Assembly: GCF_020985305.1 (NCBI RefSeq) | Contig: NZ_CP087588.1 | Span: forward strand, 930,001 to 994,000 | Origin: Croceicoccus sp. Ery15 | GTDB taxonomy: Bacteria > Pseudomonadota > Alphaproteobacteria > Sphingomonadales > Sphingomonadaceae | Direction of reading: 5' to 3' | DNA: 64,000 bases | Part shown: positions 55,152 to 64,000 of the stretch, in pieces | Numbering within the stretch: position 1 is the first letter of the stretch | Layout: each line of letters opens with the position of its first letter | Program-made: the position numbers and the translations under genes | The notes under the pieces: model-generated | Seen by the model: only the letters and a program-made list of their open reading frames with translations | What the model was told of the DNA's origin: nothing | Databases searched by the model: none

Positions 55152-56075
55152 ATGAACGAAAGTGCTTCTTCCCCGGTTCAGCCTTCCGGCGTCCTGTCGT
55201 TTCAGGACATGATCCTGACGCTCCACGATTACTGGAGCGCCAAGGGGTGCCTGATCCTTCAGCCCTATGATATGCGAATGGGGGCGGGGACTTTCCACCC
55301 CGCGACCACATTGCGCGCATTGGGGCCTCAGCCGTGGAACGCCGCTTTCGTGCAGCCGTGCCGCCGCCCGACCGACGGTCGCTATGGCGAAAACCCGAAC
55401 CGGCTGCAGCATTATTACCAGTATCAGGTGATCCTGAAGCCCAGTCCGCCGCAGATTCAGGACTGGTATCTGGATTCGCTGCGCGTGATCGGTGTCGATC
55501 CGCTGAAGCACGATATCCGTTTCGTGGAGGATGACTGGGAAAGCCCGACGCTGGGGGCGTGGGGCCTTGGCTGGGAAGTCTGGTGCGACGGGATGGAAGT
55601 GACTCAGTTCACCTATTTCCAGCAGATGGGCGGATATGACTGCAAGCCGGTGGCGGGCGAACTGACCTATGGCCTCGAACGTCTGGCCATGTATATCCAA
55701 GGCGTCGACAATGTGTACGACCTTGCCTTCAATAAGCAGGGCGTCACCTATGGCGAGGTGTTCCTTGAAAACGAACGCCAGATGAGCACGTGGAATTTCG
55801 AAGTGGCGGATACAGACGCACTGTTCGACCTGTTCCGCAAGGCCGCTGCCGAATGCCGCCTGTGCCTCGACAAGGGGTTGCCGATCCCGGCCTATGAGCA
55901 AGCGATCGAGGCGAGCCATATCTTCAACCTGCTGCAGGCCCGCGGCGTGATTTCCGTGCAGGAACGCGCCAGCTATATGGGTCAGGTCCGCGACCTCGCC
56001 CGCGGTTCGTGCGAGGCCTATATGGCGAAATATGCCGACCAGTGGGCGGCTGATTATCCGGAGTGGACGGCATGA
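55152..56075 (+). CDS. glyQ: Glycyl-tRNA synthetase, alpha subunit
   Basis: A 307-residue class II synthetase subunit. Motifs such as [25 protein letters not shown] opening (split at residue 33), [20 protein letters not shown], and [14 protein letters not shown] are diagnostic. It forms the alpha2beta2 enzyme charging tRNA-Gly. Its end overlaps glyS by 4 bp when the ATG at 56072 is used. Confidence 0.97.
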   Translation: MNESASSPVQPSGVLSFQDMILTLHDYWSAKGCLILQPYDMRMGAGTFHPATTLRALGPQPWNAAFVQPCRRPTDGRYGENPNRLQHYYQYQVILKPSPPQIQDWYLDSLRVIGVDPLKHDIRFVEDDWESPTLGAWGLGWEVWCDGMEVTQFTYFQQMGGYDCKPVAGELTYGLERLAMYIQGVDNVYDLAFNKQGVTYGEVFLENERQMSTWNFEVADTDALFDLFRKAAAECRLCLDKGLPIPAYEQAIEASHIFNLLQARGVISVQERASYMGQVRDLARGSCEAYMAKYADQWAADYPEWTA

Positions 56076-58168
56076 GCGACTTTCTGCTCGAACTCCTGTG
56101 CGAGGAAATACCTGCCCGCATGCAGGCCGGCGCTCGCGCCGATCTGGAACGGCTGTTCAAGGCCGAGATGGATGCTGCCGGTGTGGCTTTTGGCGCGATC
56201 ACCGTGTTCAGTACGCCGCGCCGACTTGCCCTGATCGCGGCGGACATGCCCGAACAGACCGAGGCGGTCAGCGAGGAAGCCAAAGGCCCACCCGAAGGCG
56301 CTCCCGATGCCGCCGTCGACGGGTTCTGCAAAAAGAACGGCGTTACCCGCGACCAGCTTGAACTGCGCGAGGTAAAGGGCCGCAATACCTGGTTCGCGGT
56401 CAGGAACGTGCCGGGCCGCGCGGTGGCCGATGTTCTTGCCGAAGCGATCCCCGCGATCATCCGCGCTTTCCCGTGGCCCAAGTCGATGCGCTGGGGCGCG
56501 GCGTCGATCAGCACCGAGAGTCTGCGTTGGGTTCGTCCGTTGCAAGGCATCGTCGCCATTCTGGGCGAAGAGCTTGTGCCGTGCGAAGTGGGCGGCGTGG
56601 CATCGTGCTATGCCACCGTGGGCCACCGTTTCCACCACAGCGGCGAAGTCACCATCGGCGGCGCGCATGACTATGCCGACAAGCTGCGGTGCTGCCATGT
56701 GATCGTCGATCACGAAGAGCGGCAGGACATCGTTCGCACTAGGGCGGGCGAGGCGGCGGAAGCGGCTGGCCTGAGTTTGGTAGAGGACGAGGGCCTCGTA
56801 ATCGAAAACGCGGGCCTGACCGAATGGCCTGAACCGCTGCTGGGTCGTTTCGACGAGGCGTTTCTGGAAGTGCCGCCGGAGGTGATCCAGCTGACGGCGC
56901 GGGTGAACCAGAAATATTTCGTGTGCGAGGATGCGGCCGGAAAGCTGGCCAATGCCTTCGTCTGCACCGCCAATATCAGCGCCACCGACCCCGCCGTGGT
57001 GGTCGACGGCAATCGCAAGGTGCTGGCCGCGCGCCTGTCCGATGCGCGCTTCTTCTGGGACACCGACCGTAAGGTCACGCTGGAAGAACAGGCGAAAAAG
57101 CTGGCCCGCATCACCTTCCACGAAAAGCTGGGCACGGTGGCCGACAAGGTCGAGCGCGTGGCGAAGCTTGCCCGCTGGCTGGCCGAAGAAGGCATCGTTC
57201 CGGGCGCCGATCCCGAGCTGACCGAACAGGCCGCGCGTCTTGCCAAGGCGGACCTCGTGACCGAAATGGTCGGGGAATTTCCTGAACTTCAGGGGCTTAT
57301 GGGCGGCTATTACGCCCGCGCCGAAGGTCTGCCCGATGCCGTGGCAGATGCAGTGCGCGATCATTACAAGCCGGTGGGGCAGGGCGACGATGTACCCACT
57401 GCGCCGGTGACGGTGGCGGTATCGCTGGCGGACAAGCTGGACAACCTTCGCAGCTTTTTCGCCATCGACGAAAAACCGACCGGCTCGAAGGATCCATTCG
57501 CTTTGCGCCGCGCAGCCTTGGGTGTCATCCGTACCGTGACACAAAACAAGCTGCGGCTTGCTATCGCGGAGGGTGACATCCTCGACTTCTTCGCCGACCG
57601 ACTCAAGGTCCAGCAACGAGAGGCCGGCGTTCGCCACGATCTGATCGATGCCGTTTTCGCGCTTGGAGGAGAGGACGATCTCGTCCGTCTGCTCGCGCGC
57701 GTTTATGCGTTGCAGAGCTTTATGGAGAGCGAGGACGGTGCGAACCTGCTTGCCGGCTACAAGCGCGCGGCCAATATCCTGAAGAAGGAAGGCTATGAAG
57801 GCGCCGACACCCGGATTGCCCGCACCGGAGAGGAAGACCCGCTTTCGCTGGTCGACGATCCCGAACTGGGCTCGATCGTGGCGCAGCGCGGCCATCTGCA
57901 TCCCGATTACACGCCAGAACCCGCCGAGGCCGCTCTGATCGCCGCGCTGGACAAGGCCGAGCCTGCCGCGACGCAAGCGGTGGAGAGCGAGCAGTTCGAA
58001 GCCGCGATGGCCGCGCTTGCCTCTTTGCGGGGGCCGATCGATGCGTTTTTCGACAATGTCACCGTGAACGATGCCGACCTCGCCAAGCGCGAGGCGCGGC
58101 TTGCTCTACTGGACCATTTGCGCGCTGCGGTGCACAAGGTCGCCGATTTTTCGCGGATCGAGAGCTGA
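56072..58168 (+). CDS. glyS: Glycyl-tRNA synthetase, beta subunit
   Basis: A 698-residue beta subunit starting [20 protein letters not shown], with [10 protein letters not shown] and the C-terminal anticodon-binding part. It contributes tRNA recognition to the GlyQS tetramer. ATG at 56072 overlaps the glyQ stop (ATGA); an in-frame ATG at 56063 is possible but less coupled. Length is normal. Confidence 0.97.
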   Translation: MSDFLLELLCEEIPARMQAGARADLERLFKAEMDAAGVAFGAITVFSTPRRLALIAADMPEQTEAVSEEAKGPPEGAPDAAVDGFCKKNGVTRDQLELREVKGRNTWFAVRNVPGRAVADVLAEAIPAIIRAFPWPKSMRWGAASISTESLRWVRPLQGIVAILGEELVPCEVGGVASCYATVGHRFHHSGEVTIGGAHDYADKLRCCHVIVDHEERQDIVRTRAGEAAEAAGLSLVEDEGLVIENAGLTEWPEPLLGRFDEAFLEVPPEVIQLTARVNQKYFVCEDAAGKLANAFVCTANISATDPAVVVDGNRKVLAARLSDARFFWDTDRKVTLEEQAKKLARITFHEKLGTVADKVERVAKLARWLAEEGIVPGADPELTEQAARLAKADLVTEMVGEFPELQGLMGGYYARAEGLPDAVADAVRDHYKPVGQGDDVPTAPVTVAVSLADKLDNLRSFFAIDEKPTGSKDPFALRRAALGVIRTVTQNKLRLAIAEGDILDFFADRLKVQQREAGVRHDLIDAVFALGGEDDLVRLLARVYALQSFMESEDGANLLAGYKRAANILKKEGYEGADTRIARTGEEDPLSLVDDPELGSIVAQRGHLHPDYTPEPAEAALIAALDKAEPAATQAVESEQFEAAMAALASLRGPIDAFFDNVTVNDADLAKREARLALLDHLRAAVHKVADFSRIES

Positions 58169-58297
58169 AATCATGCGTTTCAACGCTCTATTTCGTGGCG
58201 GGAGGCGCCAAGCGGCTTAACGCTTGTGGGCAGTTTAAATTTTCCTGCCGCAGCGCAACATTGATATGCCAATCCAGGTCGGGGAGTTTTAGACCAG

Positions 58298-60964
<2,667 letters not shown>

Positions 60965-60968
60965 ACCG

Positions 60969-61760
60969 CTAGAAACGGGGCGCCGCGTTGCGCCCCGTCA
61001 GCGTCACGAATTCGAAGCGTTCGCGGATCAGCCCGTCGGCATCCCGCGATGCTTCGAAACGGGCGCGGGCCGTTGCGACCGCGGCGCGGAGCAATGGCGG
61101 GCCCGATCTGGCGAGAACATTGTTCAGCGCCTGCGCACGCAAATCGCCGACAAGCTGGTCAAAACTGTCGAAGCCAATATCGAAACCCCAGCCATCCACC
61201 ACCGGATCGGCATAACCAAGCCGCGTCAGCAATTGCCCCGCGGCGCGCACATCGACTTGCGGATGAATGCGCGGGGCAGGGCGGTCGCCATCGGCCTCCA
61301 GCATGGCAGCGCGCAGCGTGGGCAGGATACCGGCAGCGGCAAAACTGGCGATCATCAGTCCGCCCGGTTTCAATGCGCGGCGCATAAGTACCAGCGCGCC
61401 CGGCAAATCATTGACGGTGTCGAGCAGGCCGAGGGTCACGATCAGTGAAAACGGGCCGCCGTCGATGGGGGCTTCCTCGTCGATCTGCGCCATCCCGTCG
61501 AGCGGCGCGGGATCGGCGGGTATTACCTGCGTTCCCTGCGCCTCCAGATGGCGGATCAATGCTCCTGTCCGGTCACCCAGCACCAGCGCATTGTCGAATG
61601 TCTCGCGCAGGAAACCCAGCCGGTCGACGATATCTTCGGCCAATTCGCGCGCAATGGTCGAAACGCCGTGCCCTGCGCGCTCTCCCGCGGCCATGCGCTG
61701 GCGGGCGGCCATGCGGCGCGATCGGGCAAAGATAACGGGCGGAGAGGGCGGGATATCCAT
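60969..61760 (-). CDS. SAM-dependent methyltransferase (BioC/NDUFAF5-like)
   Basis: A 263-residue class I methyltransferase. The start MDIPPSPPVIFARSRRMAAR at 61760 is typical of alphaproteobacterial members annotated as BioC- or NDUFAF5-like. The SAM motif is ALVLGDRTGALIRHLEAQG, with FSLIVTLGLLDTVNDLPGAL and LKPGGLMIASF following. A role in malonyl-ACP methylation or in complex I arginine hydroxylation-type modification cannot be decided. It is convergent with ppdK (4 bp gap). Confidence 0.8.
   Translation of the reverse strand: MDIPPSPPVIFARSRRMAARQRMAAGERAGHGVSTIARELAEDIVDRLGFLRETFDNALVLGDRTGALIRHLEAQGTQVIPADPAPLDGMAQIDEEAPIDGGPFSLIVTLGLLDTVNDLPGALVLMRRALKPGGLMIASFAAAGILPTLRAAMLEADGDRPAPRIHPQVDVRAAGQLLTRLGYADPVVDGWGFDIGFDSFDQLVGDLRAQALNNVLARSGPPLLRAAVATARARFEASRDADGLIRERFEFVTLTGRNAAPRF
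60975..60998 (-). terminator. Hairpin in the 3' end of the methyltransferase gene, shared with ppdK
   Basis: A perfect 9-bp stem ACGGGGCGC / GCGCCCCGT with a 6-nt loop lies over the last codons of the methyltransferase gene and just after the ppdK stop. On the minus strand TTTCTAG follows. It may act as a compact bidirectional terminator. Confidence 0.4.
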
Positions 61761-61806
61761 GGCGCGCCTGTTGCAGTGCAAAGCGCGCTGACGCAAGCGT
61801 AACGGC

Positions 61807-62601
61807 ATGAGCATTCGCCAGGCCTTTGCCCCGTTGGTCGATTTCGCCTTCCCCGCGCGCTGCCCGTCGTGCGGAGAAGGCGTGATGGGCAGCGACACCC
61901 ATTGGGACGAAGGGCTGTGCGGTGCCTGTTGGGGCAGGCTGCAATTGCCTGGCCAGCCGTCCTGTCGAAACTGCCAGATTCCACTGGCCAGCGACGAATT
62001 GACGGCAGAGCGCATTTGCCGGTTTTGCGCGCTTGATGCACCGCTTCACGACGGCATCGCTGCGGCGACAATCTATGGCCCTGTGTCGCGCGAGATCTTG
62101 CTGGCATTAAAACATGCGGGCCGGTTCGCTTTGGCGGGGCCCATGGGGCGCTTTATGGCGTTGCGCTTTGCCGCGGCCGGTCTGGGGGAATTGGTCGATC
62201 CGCTTGTCATGCCGGTGCCTTTGCACCCCACGCGGCTTTGGAAGCGGGGATATAACCAGTCGGCTTTGCTGGGGAAAGCGTTTGCGAGGCAGCAGGGCTG
62301 GGCGTTCACGCCCGACGCACTGCGCAGGATCAGGCGGACACCATCGCTTGACGGGCTGGACCGGAAGGAAAGGCGCGATGTTCTATCGGGAGCGATCCGG
62401 ACCCGCGATGATGCCACCGCCTCGATCGCGGGGCGCGATGTGGTGCTGGTCGACGATGTGGTGACAAGCGGCGCGACCAGCGGGGCCTGTGTCGCGGCAT
62501 TGAAGCAGGCAGGCGCACGGCGCGTGGTGATCGCCTGCTATGCGCGCGTCGCGCCAGCGGCCGAGCCCAAGCCGGCATTTATCGATGACGATCCGGAATA
62601 G
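61807..62601 (+). CDS. comF: ComF family phosphoribosyltransferase-like protein
   Basis: A 264-residue protein with four paired-Cys zinc motifs in the N-terminal part (CPSC, CGAC, CRNC, CRFC) and a PRTase domain with the PRPP loop VVLVDDVVTSGATSG and the preceding KRGYNQSALLGKA. ComF supports DNA uptake in competent bacteria but is widespread in non-competent ones as well. It is divergent from the methyltransferase. Confidence 0.9.
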   Translation: MSIRQAFAPLVDFAFPARCPSCGEGVMGSDTHWDEGLCGACWGRLQLPGQPSCRNCQIPLASDELTAERICRFCALDAPLHDGIAAATIYGPVSREILLALKHAGRFALAGPMGRFMALRFAAAGLGELVDPLVMPVPLHPTRLWKRGYNQSALLGKAFARQQGWAFTPDALRRIRRTPSLDGLDRKERRDVLSGAIRTRDDATASIAGRDVVLVDDVVTSGATSGACVAALKQAGARRVVIACYARVAPAAEPKPAFIDDDPE

Positions 62602-62614
62602 GCAGAAGCGGGAA

Positions 62615-62655
62615 GCATAAAAAGTTGGCGCCCGGGACCGAAGTCCCGAGCGCCA
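62615..62655 (-). terminator. Intrinsic terminator on the minus strand
   Basis: Arms TGGCGCCCGGGAC (62626-62638) and GTCCCGAGCGCCA (62643-62655) form a 13-nt stem with one mismatch and loop CGAA. On the minus strand ACTTTTTATGC follows directly. The U-tract is on the minus side, although no annotated minus-strand gene precedes it. Confidence 0.75.
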
Positions 62656-62679
62656 GCGTGACGTTCGACCGGATGCGCA

Positions 62680-62823
62680 TCAGGGACCATGATCCCGAGC
62701 GGCTTTTCCGGCCGTTTGTCCGACGCGCCCCCCGGCACGCCGTTTTCCCTGAACGTTGACCGCTTTTGCAACCTGCTCCGCGACAACGCCAACCGCTGCG
62801 AAGAGCGGGTCCGGCTCCCTCAA
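62680..62823 (-). CDS. Possible small basic protein (47 aa) ending before a terminator
   Basis: The frame is open from 62880 to the stop at 62680 and contains no ATG; TTG at 62823 is the first usual start. The product contains EPDPLFAAVGVVAEQVAKAV and a basic C-terminal tail rich in Gly, Lys and Arg. The stop is 25 bp before a strong minus-strand terminator. Alternatively the transcript is a small RNA and the frame is chance. Confidence 0.35.
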   Translation of the reverse strand: MREPDPLFAAVGVVAEQVAKAVNVQGKRRAGGRVGQTAGKAARDHGP

Positions 62824-62960
62824 GCCGTGATTGCGTTCTTGCGCGTAGAGTGCAATTTGGAAAGGAGATTCCCGCGTTTGTCATGGAAATGATGCAACGC
62901 TGTGTTCCTTTTGCAACATTCGTGCGCCACAATCAGCAGGCGCGATAAGGACATTAGCCA

Positions 62961-63329
62961 ATGGGCGACATTTGCGCCGACAGCACTCTGCAATTCATCC
63001 CGCGTTTCGACGCGAGCGGATTGATTACCGCGATTTGCGTCGATGAAGGCGATGGAACGATCGTGATGGTGGCGCATATGAATGACGAGGCGCTGGCGCT
63101 CACACGTTCGACACGGCTTGCCCATTTCTGGTCGCGTTCGCGCCAGTCGCTTTGGAAGAAGGGCGAGACGTCGGGCAATATGCTGCGCGTTTCGGACATG
63201 CTGGTCGATTGCGATCAGGATTGCCTTGTCCTGCATGTCACACCGGCGGGTCCTGCATGCCACACCGGTCGGCGCAGCTGTTTCTATCGCCGCGTAATCG
63301 ATCATGGGCTGGAAATGGTCGGGGATTGA
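62961..63329 (+). CDS. hisI: Phosphoribosyl-AMP cyclohydrolase
   Basis: A 122-residue stand-alone HisI, not fused to HisE. All family motifs are present: [28 protein letters not shown], the metal site DCDQDC, and [13 protein letters not shown]. It opens the adenine ring of PR-AMP in histidine synthesis (third step) and needs zinc and magnesium. AAGGA lies upstream of ATG 62961. It is separate from the rest of the his genes in this window. Confidence 0.95.
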   Translation: MGDICADSTLQFIPRFDASGLITAICVDEGDGTIVMVAHMNDEALALTRSTRLAHFWSRSRQSLWKKGETSGNMLRVSDMLVDCDQDCLVLHVTPAGPACHTGRRSCFYRRVIDHGLEMVGD

Positions 63330-63343
63330 AGAAGTTTGGCCAG

Positions 63344-63366
63344 TAAATTATACTGACAATAATGTA
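63344..63366. promoter_or_regulatory. Inverted repeat upstream of the acyl-CoA dehydrogenase gene
   Basis: TAAATTAT-ACTGACA-ATAATGTA, eight-base arms with one mismatch, in an AT-rich stretch about 28 bp before the start codon. It looks like a TetR-type operator, a common control of fatty-acid catabolic genes; no regulator gene is in the window. Confidence 0.35.
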
Positions 63367-63393
63367 AGTAAAAATTGAGAGGAGTAGGCCACC

Positions 63394-64000
63394 ATGGCCG
63401 AGTATACCGCGCCGTTGCGCGACACATTGTTTAACCTGCAAAACGTGCTCAAAATCGGCGATTATGCCGGCAAACCGGGTTTCGAAGCGCTCGACGCCGA
63501 CATGGTCGAACCCATTTTGACCGAAGCGGGCCGCTTTGCAGCAGAAGTTTTCGCTCCCCTCAATGCGTCGGGTGACCGGCAGGGCTGCACCCGCCATGAC
63601 GACGGTTCGGTCAGCGTTCCCGACGGTTTCGCCGATGCCTATCGCCAGATGTGCGAAGCGGGCTGGACCACGCTGACTGCGCCCGAGGCGTTCGGCGGGC
63701 AGGCACTTCCCCATGCCATCGGTGTCGCGGTCGAGGAATTCCTGTCGGCTGCCAATATGTCGCTTGCCATGTATCCGGGACTTACCGACGGTGCGATCCG
63801 CGCTCTTCTGGCGCGCGGCAGCGAAGAGCAACAGCAAACCTACCTGTCGAAGCTGGTGTCGGGCGAATGGACCGGCACGATGAACCTGACGGAACCGCAT
63901 GCGGGCACCGATCTCGGCCTGCTTCGCACCCGCGCCGAACCCAATGGCGACGGCAGCTATGCGATTACCGGCACCAAGATTTTCATTTCCTGCGGTGAGC
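63394..64000 (+). CDS. Acyl-CoA dehydrogenase (3' part outside window)
   Basis: The first 202 residues are present. The N-terminal ACAD extension MAEYTAPLRDTLFNLQNVL is that of long (about 600-residue) DmdC-like acyl-CoA dehydrogenases; then comes the ACAD N-domain and the FAD-contact stretch MNLTEPHAGTDLGLLRT with AITGTKIFIS. GAGAGGAG precedes the ATG at 63394. It is flavin-dependent and acts in acyl-CoA oxidation; the substrate chain is not known. An inverted repeat upstream may control it. Confidence 0.88.
   Translation, partial: MAEYTAPLRDTLFNLQNVLKIGDYAGKPGFEALDADMVEPILTEAGRFAAEVFAPLNASGDRQGCTRHDDGSVSVPDGFADAYRQMCEAGWTTLTAPEAFGGQALPHAIGVAVEEFLSAANMSLAMYPGLTDGAIRALLARGSEEQQQTYLSKLVSGEWTGTMNLTEPHAGTDLGLLRTRAEPNGDGSYAITGTKIFISCGE

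Larger units (their letters stand above)
62602..62960. other. Intergenic region with a minus-strand terminator and a possible short minus-strand gene
   Basis: A 359-bp gap between comF and hisI. It holds the terminator at 62615-62655 and a short coding-like minus-strand frame (separate entries). On the plus strand a 21-codon frame (62883-62948) with AAAGGAG upstream could be a small leader for hisI, but its ribosome-site spacing is long and I do not call it. Confidence 0.5.

Overview
The window looks like a GC-rich alphaproteobacterial chromosome. The order and type of the housekeeping genes (mreB-mreC-mreD-PBP2-rodA, rplY-pth-ychF, glyQ-glyS-ppdK, endonuclease-type mutL, paired GumN-like proteins, DUF1206 protein, stand-alone hisI) best fit Sphingomonadales, probably an Erythrobacteraceae-like organism; genus cannot be decided from the sequence alone. 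No rRNA operon and no CRISPR array is visible.

Left chromosomal arm (1-12.7 kb): a fused 5-oxoprolinase/hydantoinase A+B gene cut by the window edge, a divergent YitT-family membrane protein, a membrane-anchored protein of unknown function, a PilZ protein, a complete five-gene oligopeptide ABC importer (oppA-B-C-D-F) and an OmpA-type outer membrane protein closed by a clear intrinsic terminator.

Integrated element (12,763-39,733, about 27 kb): a 46-bp perfect direct repeat of the 3' part of tRNA-Lys(CUU) flanks a tyrosine-recombinase island. The intact tRNA is at the right end and the integrase is next to the left copy. A two-part motif (GGTGGAACCTA, 3 nt, GGAACCTAGAA) occurs just inside both ends and is probably the integrase arm site. 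The element carries a MobF-type relaxase/helicase, a VirD4-like coupling protein and a small ribbon-helix-helix-like protein, but no mating-pair apparatus, so it reads as a mobilizable rather than self-transmissible element. Cargo comprises an unrecognised three-gene operon (14.5-16.4 kb), a TumE/TumA-type and a HigB/HigA-type toxin-antitoxin pair, a GNAT acetyltransferase, a small SSB, DUF3768 and other small proteins, and a long minus-strand run of seven genes (20.8-31.2 kb). That run holds an OLD-like ATPase/TOPRIM protein, two complementary adenine-methylase polypeptides, a GIY-YIG/DEAD helicase, a DUF262-HNH protein, a protein of unknown function and an XRE-ImmA protein. It is the best candidate in the window for an undescribed or composite anti-phage/restriction system. 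Two further unknown membrane-anchored proteins lie close to the right end.

Right chromosomal arm (39.7-64 kb): tRNA-Lys, the rod-shape operon (rodA, PBP2, mreD, mreC, mreB, all minus strand), divergent mutL, a lipoprotein, a DUF1206 protein, ychF, a periplasmic protein, a VOC protein, pth and rplY, two tandem TraB/GumN proteins, divergent glyQ-glyS then ppdK, a methyltransferase facing ppdK, comF, hisI and the start of an acyl-CoA dehydrogenase gene that runs off the right edge.
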